DNA of 38,546 bases from [Eubacterium] saphenum. Lineage in GTDB: Bacteria > Bacillota > Clostridia > Oscillospirales > Ruminococcaceae. This document shows positions 32,267 through 38,546 of the stretch, piece after piece. The notes under the pieces are model-generated. The model saw only the letters and a program-made list of their open reading frames with translations. It had not been told where the DNA came from and did not search any database. The first letter of the stretch is position 1, and each line of letters begins with the position of its first letter. Made by a program: the position numbers and the translations under genes. The DNA lies in the NCBI GenBank assembly GCA_004555855.1, contig SFJQ01000004.1:1-38546 (forward strand), written 5' to 3'.

Positions 32267-32545
32267 ATGAAAAAAACGCTTTTAATTGACGGAAACTCAG
32301 TCGCGGGAAAGGAACAGCTTCACGAGCGATTTGCGGCAGCGTTTGATTTTCCCGACTACTACGGAGCAAATCTTGACGCGCTTTTCGACTGTCTGGGAGA
32401 GGTTCGCTGCGAGGCGGAAATCCGCATTATAAACGCGCGCGGGCTTTCTGAGAAGTTCGGCGAGGATTACGCGGAGAATTTCAAGGGCGCACTGCTCGAC
32501 GCGCAAAGCGAGTTCAAGAACGTTCACGTTGAGTTTGTGGATTAA
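32267..32545 (+). CDS. Barstar-like ribonuclease inhibitor
   Basis: A 92-residue immunity protein that blocks barnase-type ribonucleases in the cytoplasm. The binding helix FPDYYGANLDALFDCLGEV matches barstar, with Asp 37 and Asp 41 corresponding to Asp 35 and Asp 39 that cover the barnase active site. GGGGAGGAG precedes the ATG, a stronger site than that of the ribonuclease, in line with excess inhibitor. It has no signal peptide. A terminator follows. Confidence 0.95.
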   Translation: MKKTLLIDGNSVAGKEQLHERFAAAFDFPDYYGANLDALFDCLGEVRCEAEIRIINARGLSEKFGEDYAENFKGALLDAQSEFKNVHVEFVD

Positions 32546-32550
32546 CAACA

Positions 32551-32580
32551 AAAGCTCCCGAATGTTGGGAGCTTTTTTGT
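32551..32580 (+). terminator. Terminator of the barnase-barstar operon
   Basis: AAAGCTCCC/GGGAGCTTT stem (32551-32559 and 32567-32575) followed by TTTTGTTT. Confidence 0.95.
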
Positions 32581-32700
32581 TTAGATTCGAGCAACATCAA
32601 GTTTGATTTGCGCACAACCCGCGGCTTTTTAAATTTTCGTGCGAAGTGCGAAAATTTAAAAAACGCAGAAGAGGACGGTCGAACAAAAGTCATTTTCGGG
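32581..32700. other. Intergenic stretch with a long AT-rich inverted repeat
   Basis: No gene. It contains a perfect 14-bp inverted repeat TTTTTAAATTTTCG/CGAAAATTTAAAAA (32626-32639 and 32649-32662) with a 9-base loop, flanked by GCG and CGC. The loop repeats TGCG-like bases. Unlike a terminator it has T or A tracts inside the stem, so it could form a cruciform or a bidirectional processing element. Confidence 0.6.
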
Positions 32701-32736
32701 CAAAAAATTCGCCCCTAGCACAAACTAAGGGCGAAT
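32701..32736 (-). terminator. Terminator of tRNA-Leu
   Basis: Minus strand: ATTCGCCC/GGGCGAAT stem (arms 32725-32736 and 32707-32718) with TTTTTTG after it. A second small hairpin GCAGCGT/ACGCTGC (32742-32756) directly follows the tRNA CCA end. Confidence 0.92.
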
Positions 32737-32756
32737 AGGGTGCAGCGTCACGCTGC

Positions 32757-32843
32757 TGGTGCCGGTGGTGGGGGTCGAACCCACACGCTGTTGCCAGCAA
32801 CGGATTTTGAGTCCGTCTCGTCTGCCAATTCCAACACACCGGC
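32757..32843 (-). tRNA. tRNA-Leu (anticodon CAA)
   Basis: Acceptor GCCGGTG/CACCGGC, an encoded CCA end (32757-32759), anticodon stem ACGGA/TCCGT with loop CTCAAAA, so the anticodon is CAA and reads TTG. A long variable arm (TTGCTGGCAACAGCG) fits a class II tRNA. T-arm is GTGGG-TTCGACC-CCCAC. Confidence 0.97.
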
Positions 32844-32857
32844 GATTTTACCCTAAT

Positions 32858-32886
32858 ATTGTACCACATCTGCGCCGATTTGTCAA
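32858..32886 (-). promoter_or_regulatory. Promoter of tRNA-Leu
   Basis: Minus strand: TTGACA (32881-32886), 17-bp spacer ending ATGTGG, TACAAT (32858-32863). TRTGn element present. Confidence 0.9.
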
Positions 32887-32906
32887 GGGGGTTTGGCGAG
32901 ATTTTC

Positions 32907-33452
32907 TCAAAAATAACGGTATTCTTTGTAAATTTCACCCGAAAAATCCTTCCACAAAAACAAGCCGTTTTCGTAAATCATATAGCCGTGCGGGCTGTTT
33001 TCCTTTGGGATTGACGTTGAGCCGGGGTTCATATAGACGAAATTTTCGTGCTCCGTGCATTTCGGAACGTGCGTGTGACCGTTCAGGAGAATGTCGCCCT
33101 TGTGGAGCGGCGGGAGCTTGCTTTCGTTGAAATTGTGACCGTGCGTCATAAAAATCGCGCCCTTTTCCAACGCCACAAACGCGTACTCCGCGAGCACGGG
33201 GAACTCCAGAACCATCTGGTCAACCTCCGCCTCGCAGTTTCCGCGAACACACAAAATGTCGTTTTTGTACGCGTTCAGCAGCTTGATAACCCGCTTCGGT
33301 GCGTAATCGCGCGGCAGGTCGTTTCGCGGACCGTGATAGAGCAAATCCCCAAGCAGCAGCAGCCGCTCCGCTTTTTCCGCGCGGTACGCTTCAAGCATTT
33401 TCTCGCAATAATACGCCGAGCCGTGAATATCGGACGCTATCATCAGCCTCAT
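32907..33452 (-). CDS. yfcE: YfcE-type phosphodiesterase
   Basis: A 181-residue calcineurin-like enzyme that hydrolyses phosphodiesters in vitro. Its metal site is complete: DIHG (Asp 8, His 10), LGDLLYHGPRNDLP (Asp 36), GNCE (Asn 72), THGH (His 104, 106) and NGHTHVP (His 126, 128). The 'YHGPRNDLPRDYAPK' cap is typical of YfcE. Its ATG overlaps the YfhO stop by 4 bases, so it is the last gene of the six-gene operon. No terminator is seen before the tRNA promoter 20 bp downstream, so operon transcription may run into the tRNA. Confidence 0.93.
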   Translation of the reverse strand: MRLMIASDIHGSAYYCEKMLEAYRAEKAERLLLLGDLLYHGPRNDLPRDYAPKRVIKLLNAYKNDILCVRGNCEAEVDQMVLEFPVLAEYAFVALEKGAIFMTHGHNFNESKLPPLHKGDILLNGHTHVPKCTEHENFVYMNPGSTSIPKENSPHGYMIYENGLFLWKDFSGEIYKEYRYF

Positions 33453-36331
33453 AAGCCGTCCTCCTCAAACGTGTCCTCGGGTATCACCGGCAGCTCGCCC
33501 TCGTCGCGTACTACCACAAAGCCCTCTTCAAGCTCGGGTCCGACAGCTTTAACCTCGGGTTCAGCTGCCTTCTCCTCGGGAACAACAGCATCTTCAAAAA
33601 TCACACCAAACGCTTCGTCATCGTCATCAATATCCGGCACTTCCGGGAAATCGGGGATTGTTTCGGGTTCCTCGGGAACGCTCTCAATTTCCTCCGGAAC
33701 CTGTTCCGTTAATGCCTTTTTACGCTTTCTGTGCTTCAGAATAAGGCTCAGCGCAATCATTATTATCAGTATTCCCGCGCCGCTTGCGGTCAAAATCAAG
33801 CCCGTTTTCATTCCCGCGGGGAAGAACGTCAGCTTTATCGTATGCTCGCCCGCAGGCACGTTCAGGCACATCAGCGCTCCGTTAACCGATGACGCAATCG
33901 TACACGGCTGCCCGTCAATCTCGGCGCTCCAGCCCTCCTCGGCGGGAATTGTCGTGAAAAGAGCGCGGCTTTCTTCGGTGTTCACCCTGATTTCCAGCGT
34001 GGAGTGACCGGTTTTGACAACCTCGCAGCTTTGACTTCCAAGCGCCCCTGTGAACTCCGAAAGCGCTTCCCTGTCAAGAACGTAAAACTCCGCGTCCTTG
34101 AAAATGATTTCGTTGTCGTTCGGCTTCAAATCAAGCTTGAACTCCTCGCCCGCTTCATAATCGCCGAGATAAACTATGCAGTGATTTTCGTTTCTGAAAT
34201 AGTTGCGTAAAAACTCTCCGTTGAGGTACATCTGGCACTCGCGCTCGTATCTTGTCGGCAGATAAACGTAAGCAGCGCCGGATTTATTCATCTTCACGCT
34301 GAACGAAACGCTTGCCTCATCGCCGCTGACGCGCTTTTTGTAGGTGTAATATCCATCCGTGGTCGAGCCGATTGTGATGTTTTTGCTGTCGAAAATGACG
34401 TCGTTTATCGGAGAAAACAGTTCAACGTCATCGCCGTTATTTCTCCCGACAAGAATTGACGCCAGACGCTGTTGGAACAGGAACGGCGAATCGTTGTAGA
34501 TGCTGCTGCCGATAATTTTTTCATCGGCGAGAAAAGCAATCGGCAAAGCGTCGGAGTTCTTGTAAACCCGCGCGTTAAGCTGATTTGCCGCAGTTATTTG
34601 CTCGTCATACTGAGCCGTTCTCGCGTCCTTTGCAATTACGTATTTCACGCCGAAAAGGTCGTCGGTGAGCAAGGTTGCGCCGTCATAACGCGAATAGTGG
34701 TCGCGCGCGCCGAAGCCCAAATCAGCTAGAAGGTCGATGATTTTGGTGTTGTAGGTGCTGGTGGAGTGCGAGAAGCCGTAAAGTCCAACCGACATAGCGT
34801 CATTCACTGTTCGGTGATAGGTCTTTTCCATTCGGTAAAAACCGCCGTCCTGCGCCTTTACCTGATTGACAATGCTCCTCGTCTGCGGGATATCGTGGGC
34901 GTAGCTTTCGCGGTCGGAATAATACACATCGCCGTGGATTTTGTAGACGTACATTGTCGCGTTAAGCAAAAGCTCCGCGCAAACCGCAATGCAAAGCGTA
35001 GTTTTCATCGCGGTTGTCTTGTGGTATTTCCTGTAACCTACCGTTATTGCCGCAATTATCGCAAGTACAATCAGCGGAATCACGATAACCAGAGTCGTGT
35101 TGAAATGCTCGCCGCCCGCGTAATAATCGCTGAAAAGCAGCACTCCGAGAAGTATCAGAAACGCAGTTCCGATGTGCTTCGGGCGAACGTTTTCGATTTT
35201 CTCGAACGCCTCCGCGCCGAAGATAATCAGCAGGAAAATTATGGTAAACGAGTAGCGGAACGGCATCCACACGGGAACCTGTCCGCCGTGCCAGAGCATA
35301 TCGATGGGCTTTATGTACATACAAAGCGTCATTACCCCGAGCAAAAATCCGCCTGCGATTTTCTGCCGTGCGGGGATTTTTTTGCACATAAAGTAAATCA
35401 GCACGAAAATCAGCGCGAGCGTGCCGCAGTAAAGCATCGGCAGTCCGTCGGGGCGCTCGGTGTCGTAAGTTCCCGGAAACAGCTTGATGAAGCTGTCGGC
35501 AATGTTGAAGTTCTCCACGAACGAAAAGTCCGGCTTGTGACCGAGTTTGCCGTTTTGAAGCGATTTGAACGCGGGGATTATCACAACGCAGGACATCAGA
35601 ATTGCCGAAACAGACGAAGCCGTGTAAACTCCCACAGCTCTGAAATAGTCCTTAACGCCGCCGATTGTTCTCGAGGAAACGTAGTAAATCGCGTACAGCG
35701 CCGAGAAAATTCCCACCATATAGCCGATGTAGTAGTTCGCGATAAAGATGTACAAAACCGAGAGCGTGAACAGCAAAAATCCGCGCTTCTGGCAAATCCG
35801 CTCAACGCCCATTATCACAAGCGGCAGCGCAACCAGACCGTCCAGCCACATCGGATTTATCGTGTGCGCGACAAAATACCCGCAAAGCGCAAACATTATC
35901 GAGAACAGAATTGTCGTGTAGTCGGAGAAACCGCGGTGCTTTTTGAGGTAAAACGAAGCCGAAAGCCCAACCGCGCCCGATTTTACCAAGAGCATCACCA
36001 TAACTCCCTCGGTGATAAACTCGCGCGGGAAAAGCCAGATTATGAAGTTAAACGGGCTTGCGAGATAGTAAGCGAAAGTGCCGAAAAATTCACCCGAAAG
36101 CGAACCGCTCCAGGTGTAGAAAATGCTCTCGCTCCCGCCGAAAACGTCGTACATATAATCGAAATACGAAACGTACTGCGCGTTTAAATCAAGCGCAAGC
36201 ACGGATTTCACGCCAAGCGGGAAAACCCTGAAAAGAGCGTAAGCCGCGAACAAAATCGCGGCAGGAATTATAAAGCTGAGCCAATAGGCTTTTTTTGAAA
36301 GAATAATTTTTCCGAAAGAGGTCTTTTCCAT
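33449..36331 (-). CDS. YfhO family integral membrane protein (putative glycosyltransferase)
   Basis: A 960-residue protein with about twelve membrane segments in the first 480 residues, an outer beta-rich domain, a last membrane helix near residue 840-860 (GLILTASGAGILIIMIALSL) and a cytoplasmic tail. YfhO proteins are GT-C-like and are linked to glycosylation of lipoteichoic acid or lipids. The early loop 'SVLALDLNAQYVSYFDYMYD' carries the Asp expected for the catalytic site of the family. The final 90 residues are unusually acidic and Pro-rich (VPDIDDDDEAF). The ATG at 36331 is preferred as GGTGAG lies 7 bases before it; the upstream GTG is part of that site. Confidence 0.88.
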   Translation of the reverse strand: MEKTSFGKIILSKKAYWLSFIIPAAILFAAYALFRVFPLGVKSVLALDLNAQYVSYFDYMYDVFGGSESIFYTWSGSLSGEFFGTFAYYLASPFNFIIWLFPREFITEGVMVMLLVKSGAVGLSASFYLKKHRGFSDYTTILFSIMFALCGYFVAHTINPMWLDGLVALPLVIMGVERICQKRGFLLFTLSVLYIFIANYYIGYMVGIFSALYAIYYVSSRTIGGVKDYFRAVGVYTASSVSAILMSCVVIIPAFKSLQNGKLGHKPDFSFVENFNIADSFIKLFPGTYDTERPDGLPMLYCGTLALIFVLIYFMCKKIPARQKIAGGFLLGVMTLCMYIKPIDMLWHGGQVPVWMPFRYSFTIIFLLIIFGAEAFEKIENVRPKHIGTAFLILLGVLLFSDYYAGGEHFNTTLVIVIPLIVLAIIAAITVGYRKYHKTTAMKTTLCIAVCAELLLNATMYVYKIHGDVYYSDRESYAHDIPQTRSIVNQVKAQDGGFYRMEKTYHRTVNDAMSVGLYGFSHSTSTYNTKIIDLLADLGFGARDHYSRYDGATLLTDDLFGVKYVIAKDARTAQYDEQITAANQLNARVYKNSDALPIAFLADEKIIGSSIYNDSPFLFQQRLASILVGRNNGDDVELFSPINDVIFDSKNITIGSTTDGYYTYKKRVSGDEASVSFSVKMNKSGAAYVYLPTRYERECQMYLNGEFLRNYFRNENHCIVYLGDYEAGEEFKLDLKPNDNEIIFKDAEFYVLDREALSEFTGALGSQSCEVVKTGHSTLEIRVNTEESRALFTTIPAEEGWSAEIDGQPCTIASSVNGALMCLNVPAGEHTIKLTFFPAGMKTGLILTASGAGILIIMIALSLILKHRKRKKALTEQVPEEIESVPEEPETIPDFPEVPDIDDDDEAFGVIFEDAVVPEEKAAEPEVKAVGPELEEGFVVVRDEGELPVIPEDTFEEDGL

Positions 36332-36335
36332 AAAT

Positions 36336-36743
36336 TTACTCACCGATAATTTTTACTATTACATATTTTTCACGCATACCGTCAAACTCGCCGTACATTA
36401 TGTACTGACGCGGTCCTAAATCGAGCTTTCCGTCCGAAATGGGTATCGTTACCGAAGAACCGAGCAAAATCTGCTTTAAGTGCTGTTTTCCGCGATTTAT
36501 GTAGTCAACCTCATAATCGGTTTCAACATTTGTCGCCTTATCCAGAAACACTTTCCAGTCGTGATAAAGGCACTCATTGTCGTTATCGAGAAAAACCGAG
36601 GCGGTTGTGTGCTGTGACGCAACAACGCAAATTCCCTCGTTTATCATACTTCTGCGAACACATTCCTCAACCTCATACGAGAGGTTCAAAAACTGCTCAA
36701 CATCATCTGTTGTTATGGTGAGGATTTGTCTGAAATGTTTCAT
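36336..36743 (-). CDS. yjbQ: YjbQ/UPF0047 family protein
   Basis: A 135-residue protein of the UPF0047 family, whose members have weak thiamin-phosphate synthase activity in vitro; the real role is unknown. Signatures: SQHTTASVFLDND (His 45 and Ser 49), the YHDWKVFLDK histidine (His 61) and the C-terminal DLGPRQYIMYGEFDG, where most members have G-x-WQ-x-I. Ser in the last motif region is kept in LGSSVTIPISDGKLDLG. It is the fourth gene of the operon, 4 bases before the YfhO start. Confidence 0.9.
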   Translation of the reverse strand: MKHFRQILTITTDDVEQFLNLSYEVEECVRRSMINEGICVVASQHTTASVFLDNDNECLYHDWKVFLDKATNVETDYEVDYINRGKQHLKQILLGSSVTIPISDGKLDLGPRQYIMYGEFDGMREKYVIVKIIGE

Positions 36744-36764
36744 TTTACGCCCTTTCCGCGAAAT

Positions 36765-37502
36765 TCACCGCTTTTTTATCGTAAGTGTTCCCTCTTGAAC
36801 AACCGCGTAAATTGACCTTGCGCCGCCGTTTATCCCGTAAACTCCGCTCCCCGAGGGACGTCCGCCCGTTATCTCGGGAACGCACTCCCCCGTCTGCGTT
36901 TCAAAATCCACGGCAACCGACGCTTTTTCCGATACGAACACGTCTATGTTCCCTTTTCTCGACAAAATCGAGCAATTTTTCATAACCGCCTCGATGTCAA
37001 GCGAAACAAACCCGCTCGTTGTCGAGATGTTGAACTGAGAAACCGCGCTGCTGAAGGAAATATCGCCGCTTTCAGTGAGAACGTTCAGCAGCCTGCTGTC
37101 CACTCGTCCGACCTTGACGTTACCGCCGCCCGTTACAACTGAGATTTCACGATAGCTTCTCTCGGGAAGATAAACGCTCACGCCGAACTCGCTCTGCGAG
37201 GCGGGAAACAGAGAAATCACAAACTTCTCGTCCTCGGAAATTGTTATGCTGTTGTCGCCGTGCTCGATTATCAGCGGGAGGTTGTTCTTGTAGCAAACGC
37301 GGATTTCATCGCCGCTGTACGGGATTATCTCGGCGTTCAGCTTTAACAGATTCAGCTCGACATAATCGCACACGAAAAAGCTCTCGTCGCCCTCAGCCGC
37401 GTTGTCGTGCCCGGCGTTTCTGAAAACAAAAGCAAGCGCTCCGAAAACCGCCGCTGCCGCTGCCGTGATAATCAGCAGCCTGTTCACGATTTTTTCCATC
37501 AC
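36765..37502 (-). CDS. Membrane-anchored DUF4097-like beta-helix protein
   Basis: A 245-residue protein with one membrane segment (residues about 8-28, LLIITAAAAAVFGALAFVF), so the rest is likely outside. The body has the repeated short-strand pattern of the DUF4097 'putative adhesin' family, such as REISVVTGGGNVKVG, LLNVLTESGDISFSSA and FNISTTSGFVSLDI. No catalytic site is evident. In Firmicutes this family is often found with small membrane proteins and PadR regulators; here a small membrane protein overlaps by 4 bases, and no regulator is seen. Confidence 0.75.
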   Translation of the reverse strand: MMEKIVNRLLIITAAAAAVFGALAFVFRNAGHDNAAEGDESFFVCDYVELNLLKLNAEIIPYSGDEIRVCYKNNLPLIIEHGDNSITISEDEKFVISLFPASQSEFGVSVYLPERSYREISVVTGGGNVKVGRVDSRLLNVLTESGDISFSSAVSQFNISTTSGFVSLDIEAVMKNCSILSRKGNIDVFVSEKASVAVDFETQTGECVPEITGGRPSGSGVYGINGGARSIYAVVQEGTLTIKKR

Positions 37503-37831
37503 CAGTTCCTCAAAGCGTCGCAGCGACGTTTTATTCTAAGGAAAAACCGAGATACTATAAAGCCGAGTTTGACTGCGAGAGCGCCCAGAAATGCCGTGAG
37601 AAACGCGCCCGCAAGCCCTCCGAAAAGCATAAGTTCGGGAGCAAGCTGCGTTAAGACGAAATCCGCCTTGAACATCAGCACCGCGACTCCAAGCACCGCC
37701 ATCATCAGCCCAAACGGAACCCCCACGACACACACGGCAAGCATTGCAAACATCGCCGCGAAAACCACGGCGAAAACCAGCCAGAAACCCGTGTATAAAG
37801 CGACAACCTTTAGCTTCTCCAAAAAACTCAA
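37499..37831 (-). CDS. Small membrane protein (DUF1700-like)
   Basis: A 110-residue protein with three hydrophobic stretches (LYTGFWLVFAVVFAAMFAML, GVPFGLMMAVLGVAVLMF and LFGGLAGAFLTAFLGALAV) and a basic C-terminus (LRIKRRCDALRNW). It resembles the membrane half of DUF1700 proteins, which accompany DUF4097-type proteins; the similarity is weak. Start is TTG at 37831 with GAGG 7 bases upstream. It overlaps the DUF4097-like gene by 4 bases. Confidence 0.65.
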   Translation of the reverse strand: MSFLEKLKVVALYTGFWLVFAVVFAAMFAMLAVCVVGVPFGLMMAVLGVAVLMFKADFVLTQLAPELMLFGGLAGAFLTAFLGALAVKLGFIVSRFFLRIKRRCDALRNW

Positions 37832-37843
37832 AGCAAACCTCGA

Positions 37844-38458
37844 TTATTTTTCCTTTTCCTCGGTAATCGCGGGAGTTTCCGCGTCAACTTCCGTTGCGAT
37901 TGCCACGCTTTCTTCAATTCCGCTTGCACCGGCAAGTGCGATTATATCCGCAGCGCAGCCCAGAATGAACGAAACGCCAAGCAGAATTGCCGAAACAGAA
38001 GACGTAAATACCGCGCTGTTGAACGCGTTAAGACCGATTACAATACCAATTCCGACAATCAAAATCGTCGGAATGAGCAGCAAGAACCATTTCTTAAAGC
38101 CCGCTTTTTTCATCGCAAACATATTCGGCAGCTTCAGTACGCCGTAAACGCCAGCGAAAATGCCGACAATCAGCGTGAACACGTTTTCCATACTTTGCCA
38201 GAGGAAAATAAAGCAAGCGCCCGCCGCAATTCCCAGAACTGCGGTTATCAGCATCGTTATATTTTCCTTCTTTTCCTTTTTGAAAAGCCACAAAATCAGC
38301 GTGATTACACCGTAAGCAGCCGCGATTATTCCGATTATTCTGAGGAGCATTTCCATACCCTGAGAGTTGTAGATGATAAGGAAAAGTCCGCCGATAAGCT
38401 CCACCAGCGCCAAAAGCACCAGATTTCTTCTTAACCCCTTCAGTTTATTAATTTCCAT
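37844..38458 (-). CDS. DUF308 (HdeD-like) membrane protein
   Basis: A 204-residue protein with about six membrane segments in pairs: LVLLALVELIGGLFLIIY, LLRIIGIIAAAYGVITLILW, ITMLITAVLGIAAGACFIFL, FTLIVGIFAGVYGVLKL, WFLLLIPTILIVGIGIVIG and VSAILLGVSFILGCAADIIA. The pair repeats with 'GI.A..YGV..L' are the DUF308 mark. The last 25 residues are acidic. HdeD of E. coli belongs to an acid-resistance region, but no such role can be read here. It is the first gene of the six-gene operon; GAAGGG precedes the ATG. Confidence 0.82.
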   Translation of the reverse strand: MEINKLKGLRRNLVLLALVELIGGLFLIIYNSQGMEMLLRIIGIIAAAYGVITLILWLFKKEKKENITMLITAVLGIAAGACFIFLWQSMENVFTLIVGIFAGVYGVLKLPNMFAMKKAGFKKWFLLLIPTILIVGIGIVIGLNAFNSAVFTSSVSAILLGVSFILGCAADIIALAGASGIEESVAIATEVDAETPAITEEKEK

Positions 38459-38517
38459 AAATTCGCCCTTCTTTCATAGTTTATCAACAGCCGGTGCTGT
38501 CCGATATATACATATTT

Positions 38518-38546
38518 ATTATAACTCTTTTTCCCATTATTGTCAA
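38518..38546 (-). promoter_or_regulatory. Perfect consensus promoter of the six-gene operon
   Basis: Minus strand: TTGACA (38541-38546, the last bases of the window), 17-bp spacer, TATAAT (38518-38523). The leader of about 53 bases has no other evident element. Confidence 0.9.

Noticed and set aside
34766..36187. 473-codon open frame on the plus strand
   Set aside because: It is the antisense shadow of the YfhO gene, with a composition rich in Arg, His and Asn, no ribosome binding site and no recognisable motif.

Overview
The window reads as chromosomal DNA of an anaerobic, fermentative Firmicute of the class Clostridia, probably a gut or rumen member of the Oscillospirales/Ruminococcaceae type. 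This is inferred from gene content: two [FeFe]-hydrogenase homologues, a Rex repressor next to bifunctional AdhE, indolepyruvate:ferredoxin oxidoreductase, a FeoA-FeoB fusion, a clostripain-type protease, a YolD/Y-polymerase pair and an AddA nuclease. Ribosome binding sites are strong, and a dozen promoters match TTGACA-17-TATAAT closely. There is no prophage, insertion sequence or CRISPR array.

Layout. 1-4.9 kb (+): the 3' part of addA, a membrane-anchored beta-propeller protein and an aldose-epimerase-like protein. 5.1-9.6 kb (-): a five-gene aryl-acid operon (MaoC-like, IorA, IorB, PaaK, GNAT). 9.7-11.7 kb (-): a group-B-like [FeFe] hydrogenase and an HD-domain gene that appears cut short by an in-frame TGA. 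11.9-14.7 kb (+): a small unknown gene and feoAB. 14.7-16.6 kb (-): YolD-like protein and Y-family polymerase. 16.8-24.1 kb (+): rex, adhE, an APH-fold kinase, a [2Fe-2S] protein, a PAS-containing sensory-type hydrogenase homologue and a SpoIIE-like phosphatase. 24.1-25.0 kb (-): a LysR regulator. 25.2-27.5 kb (+): a membrane-anchored C11 protease. 27.6-29.5 kb (-): rlmH and a D,D-carboxypeptidase. 29.6-30.6 kb (+): a degenerate metallophosphoesterase and a YdbC/PC4-like protein. 30.8-31.4 kb (-): a zinc-ribbon membrane protein. 31.5-32.5 kb (+): a lipoprotein barnase and its barstar. 32.8 kb (-): tRNA-Leu(CAA). 32.9-38.5 kb (-): a six-gene operon (DUF308, small membrane protein, DUF4097-like, YjbQ, YfhO, YfcE).

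The common theme is redox balance in fermentation. Rex senses NADH/NAD+, AdhE disposes of NADH as ethanol, and the two hydrogenase homologues handle or sense H2. A sequence matching 12 of 14 positions of the clostridial Rex operator lies just upstream of the group-B-like hydrogenase promoter, which would tie the two loci into one regulon. The most interesting units are the sensory hydrogenase/phosphatase module next to rex-adhE, the surface-anchored barnase with a Ser/Thr-rich stalk, the HD gene with its conserved tail beyond a stop codon, and several strong unexplained hairpins between genes. All functional calls come from reading motifs by eye; no database search was run.
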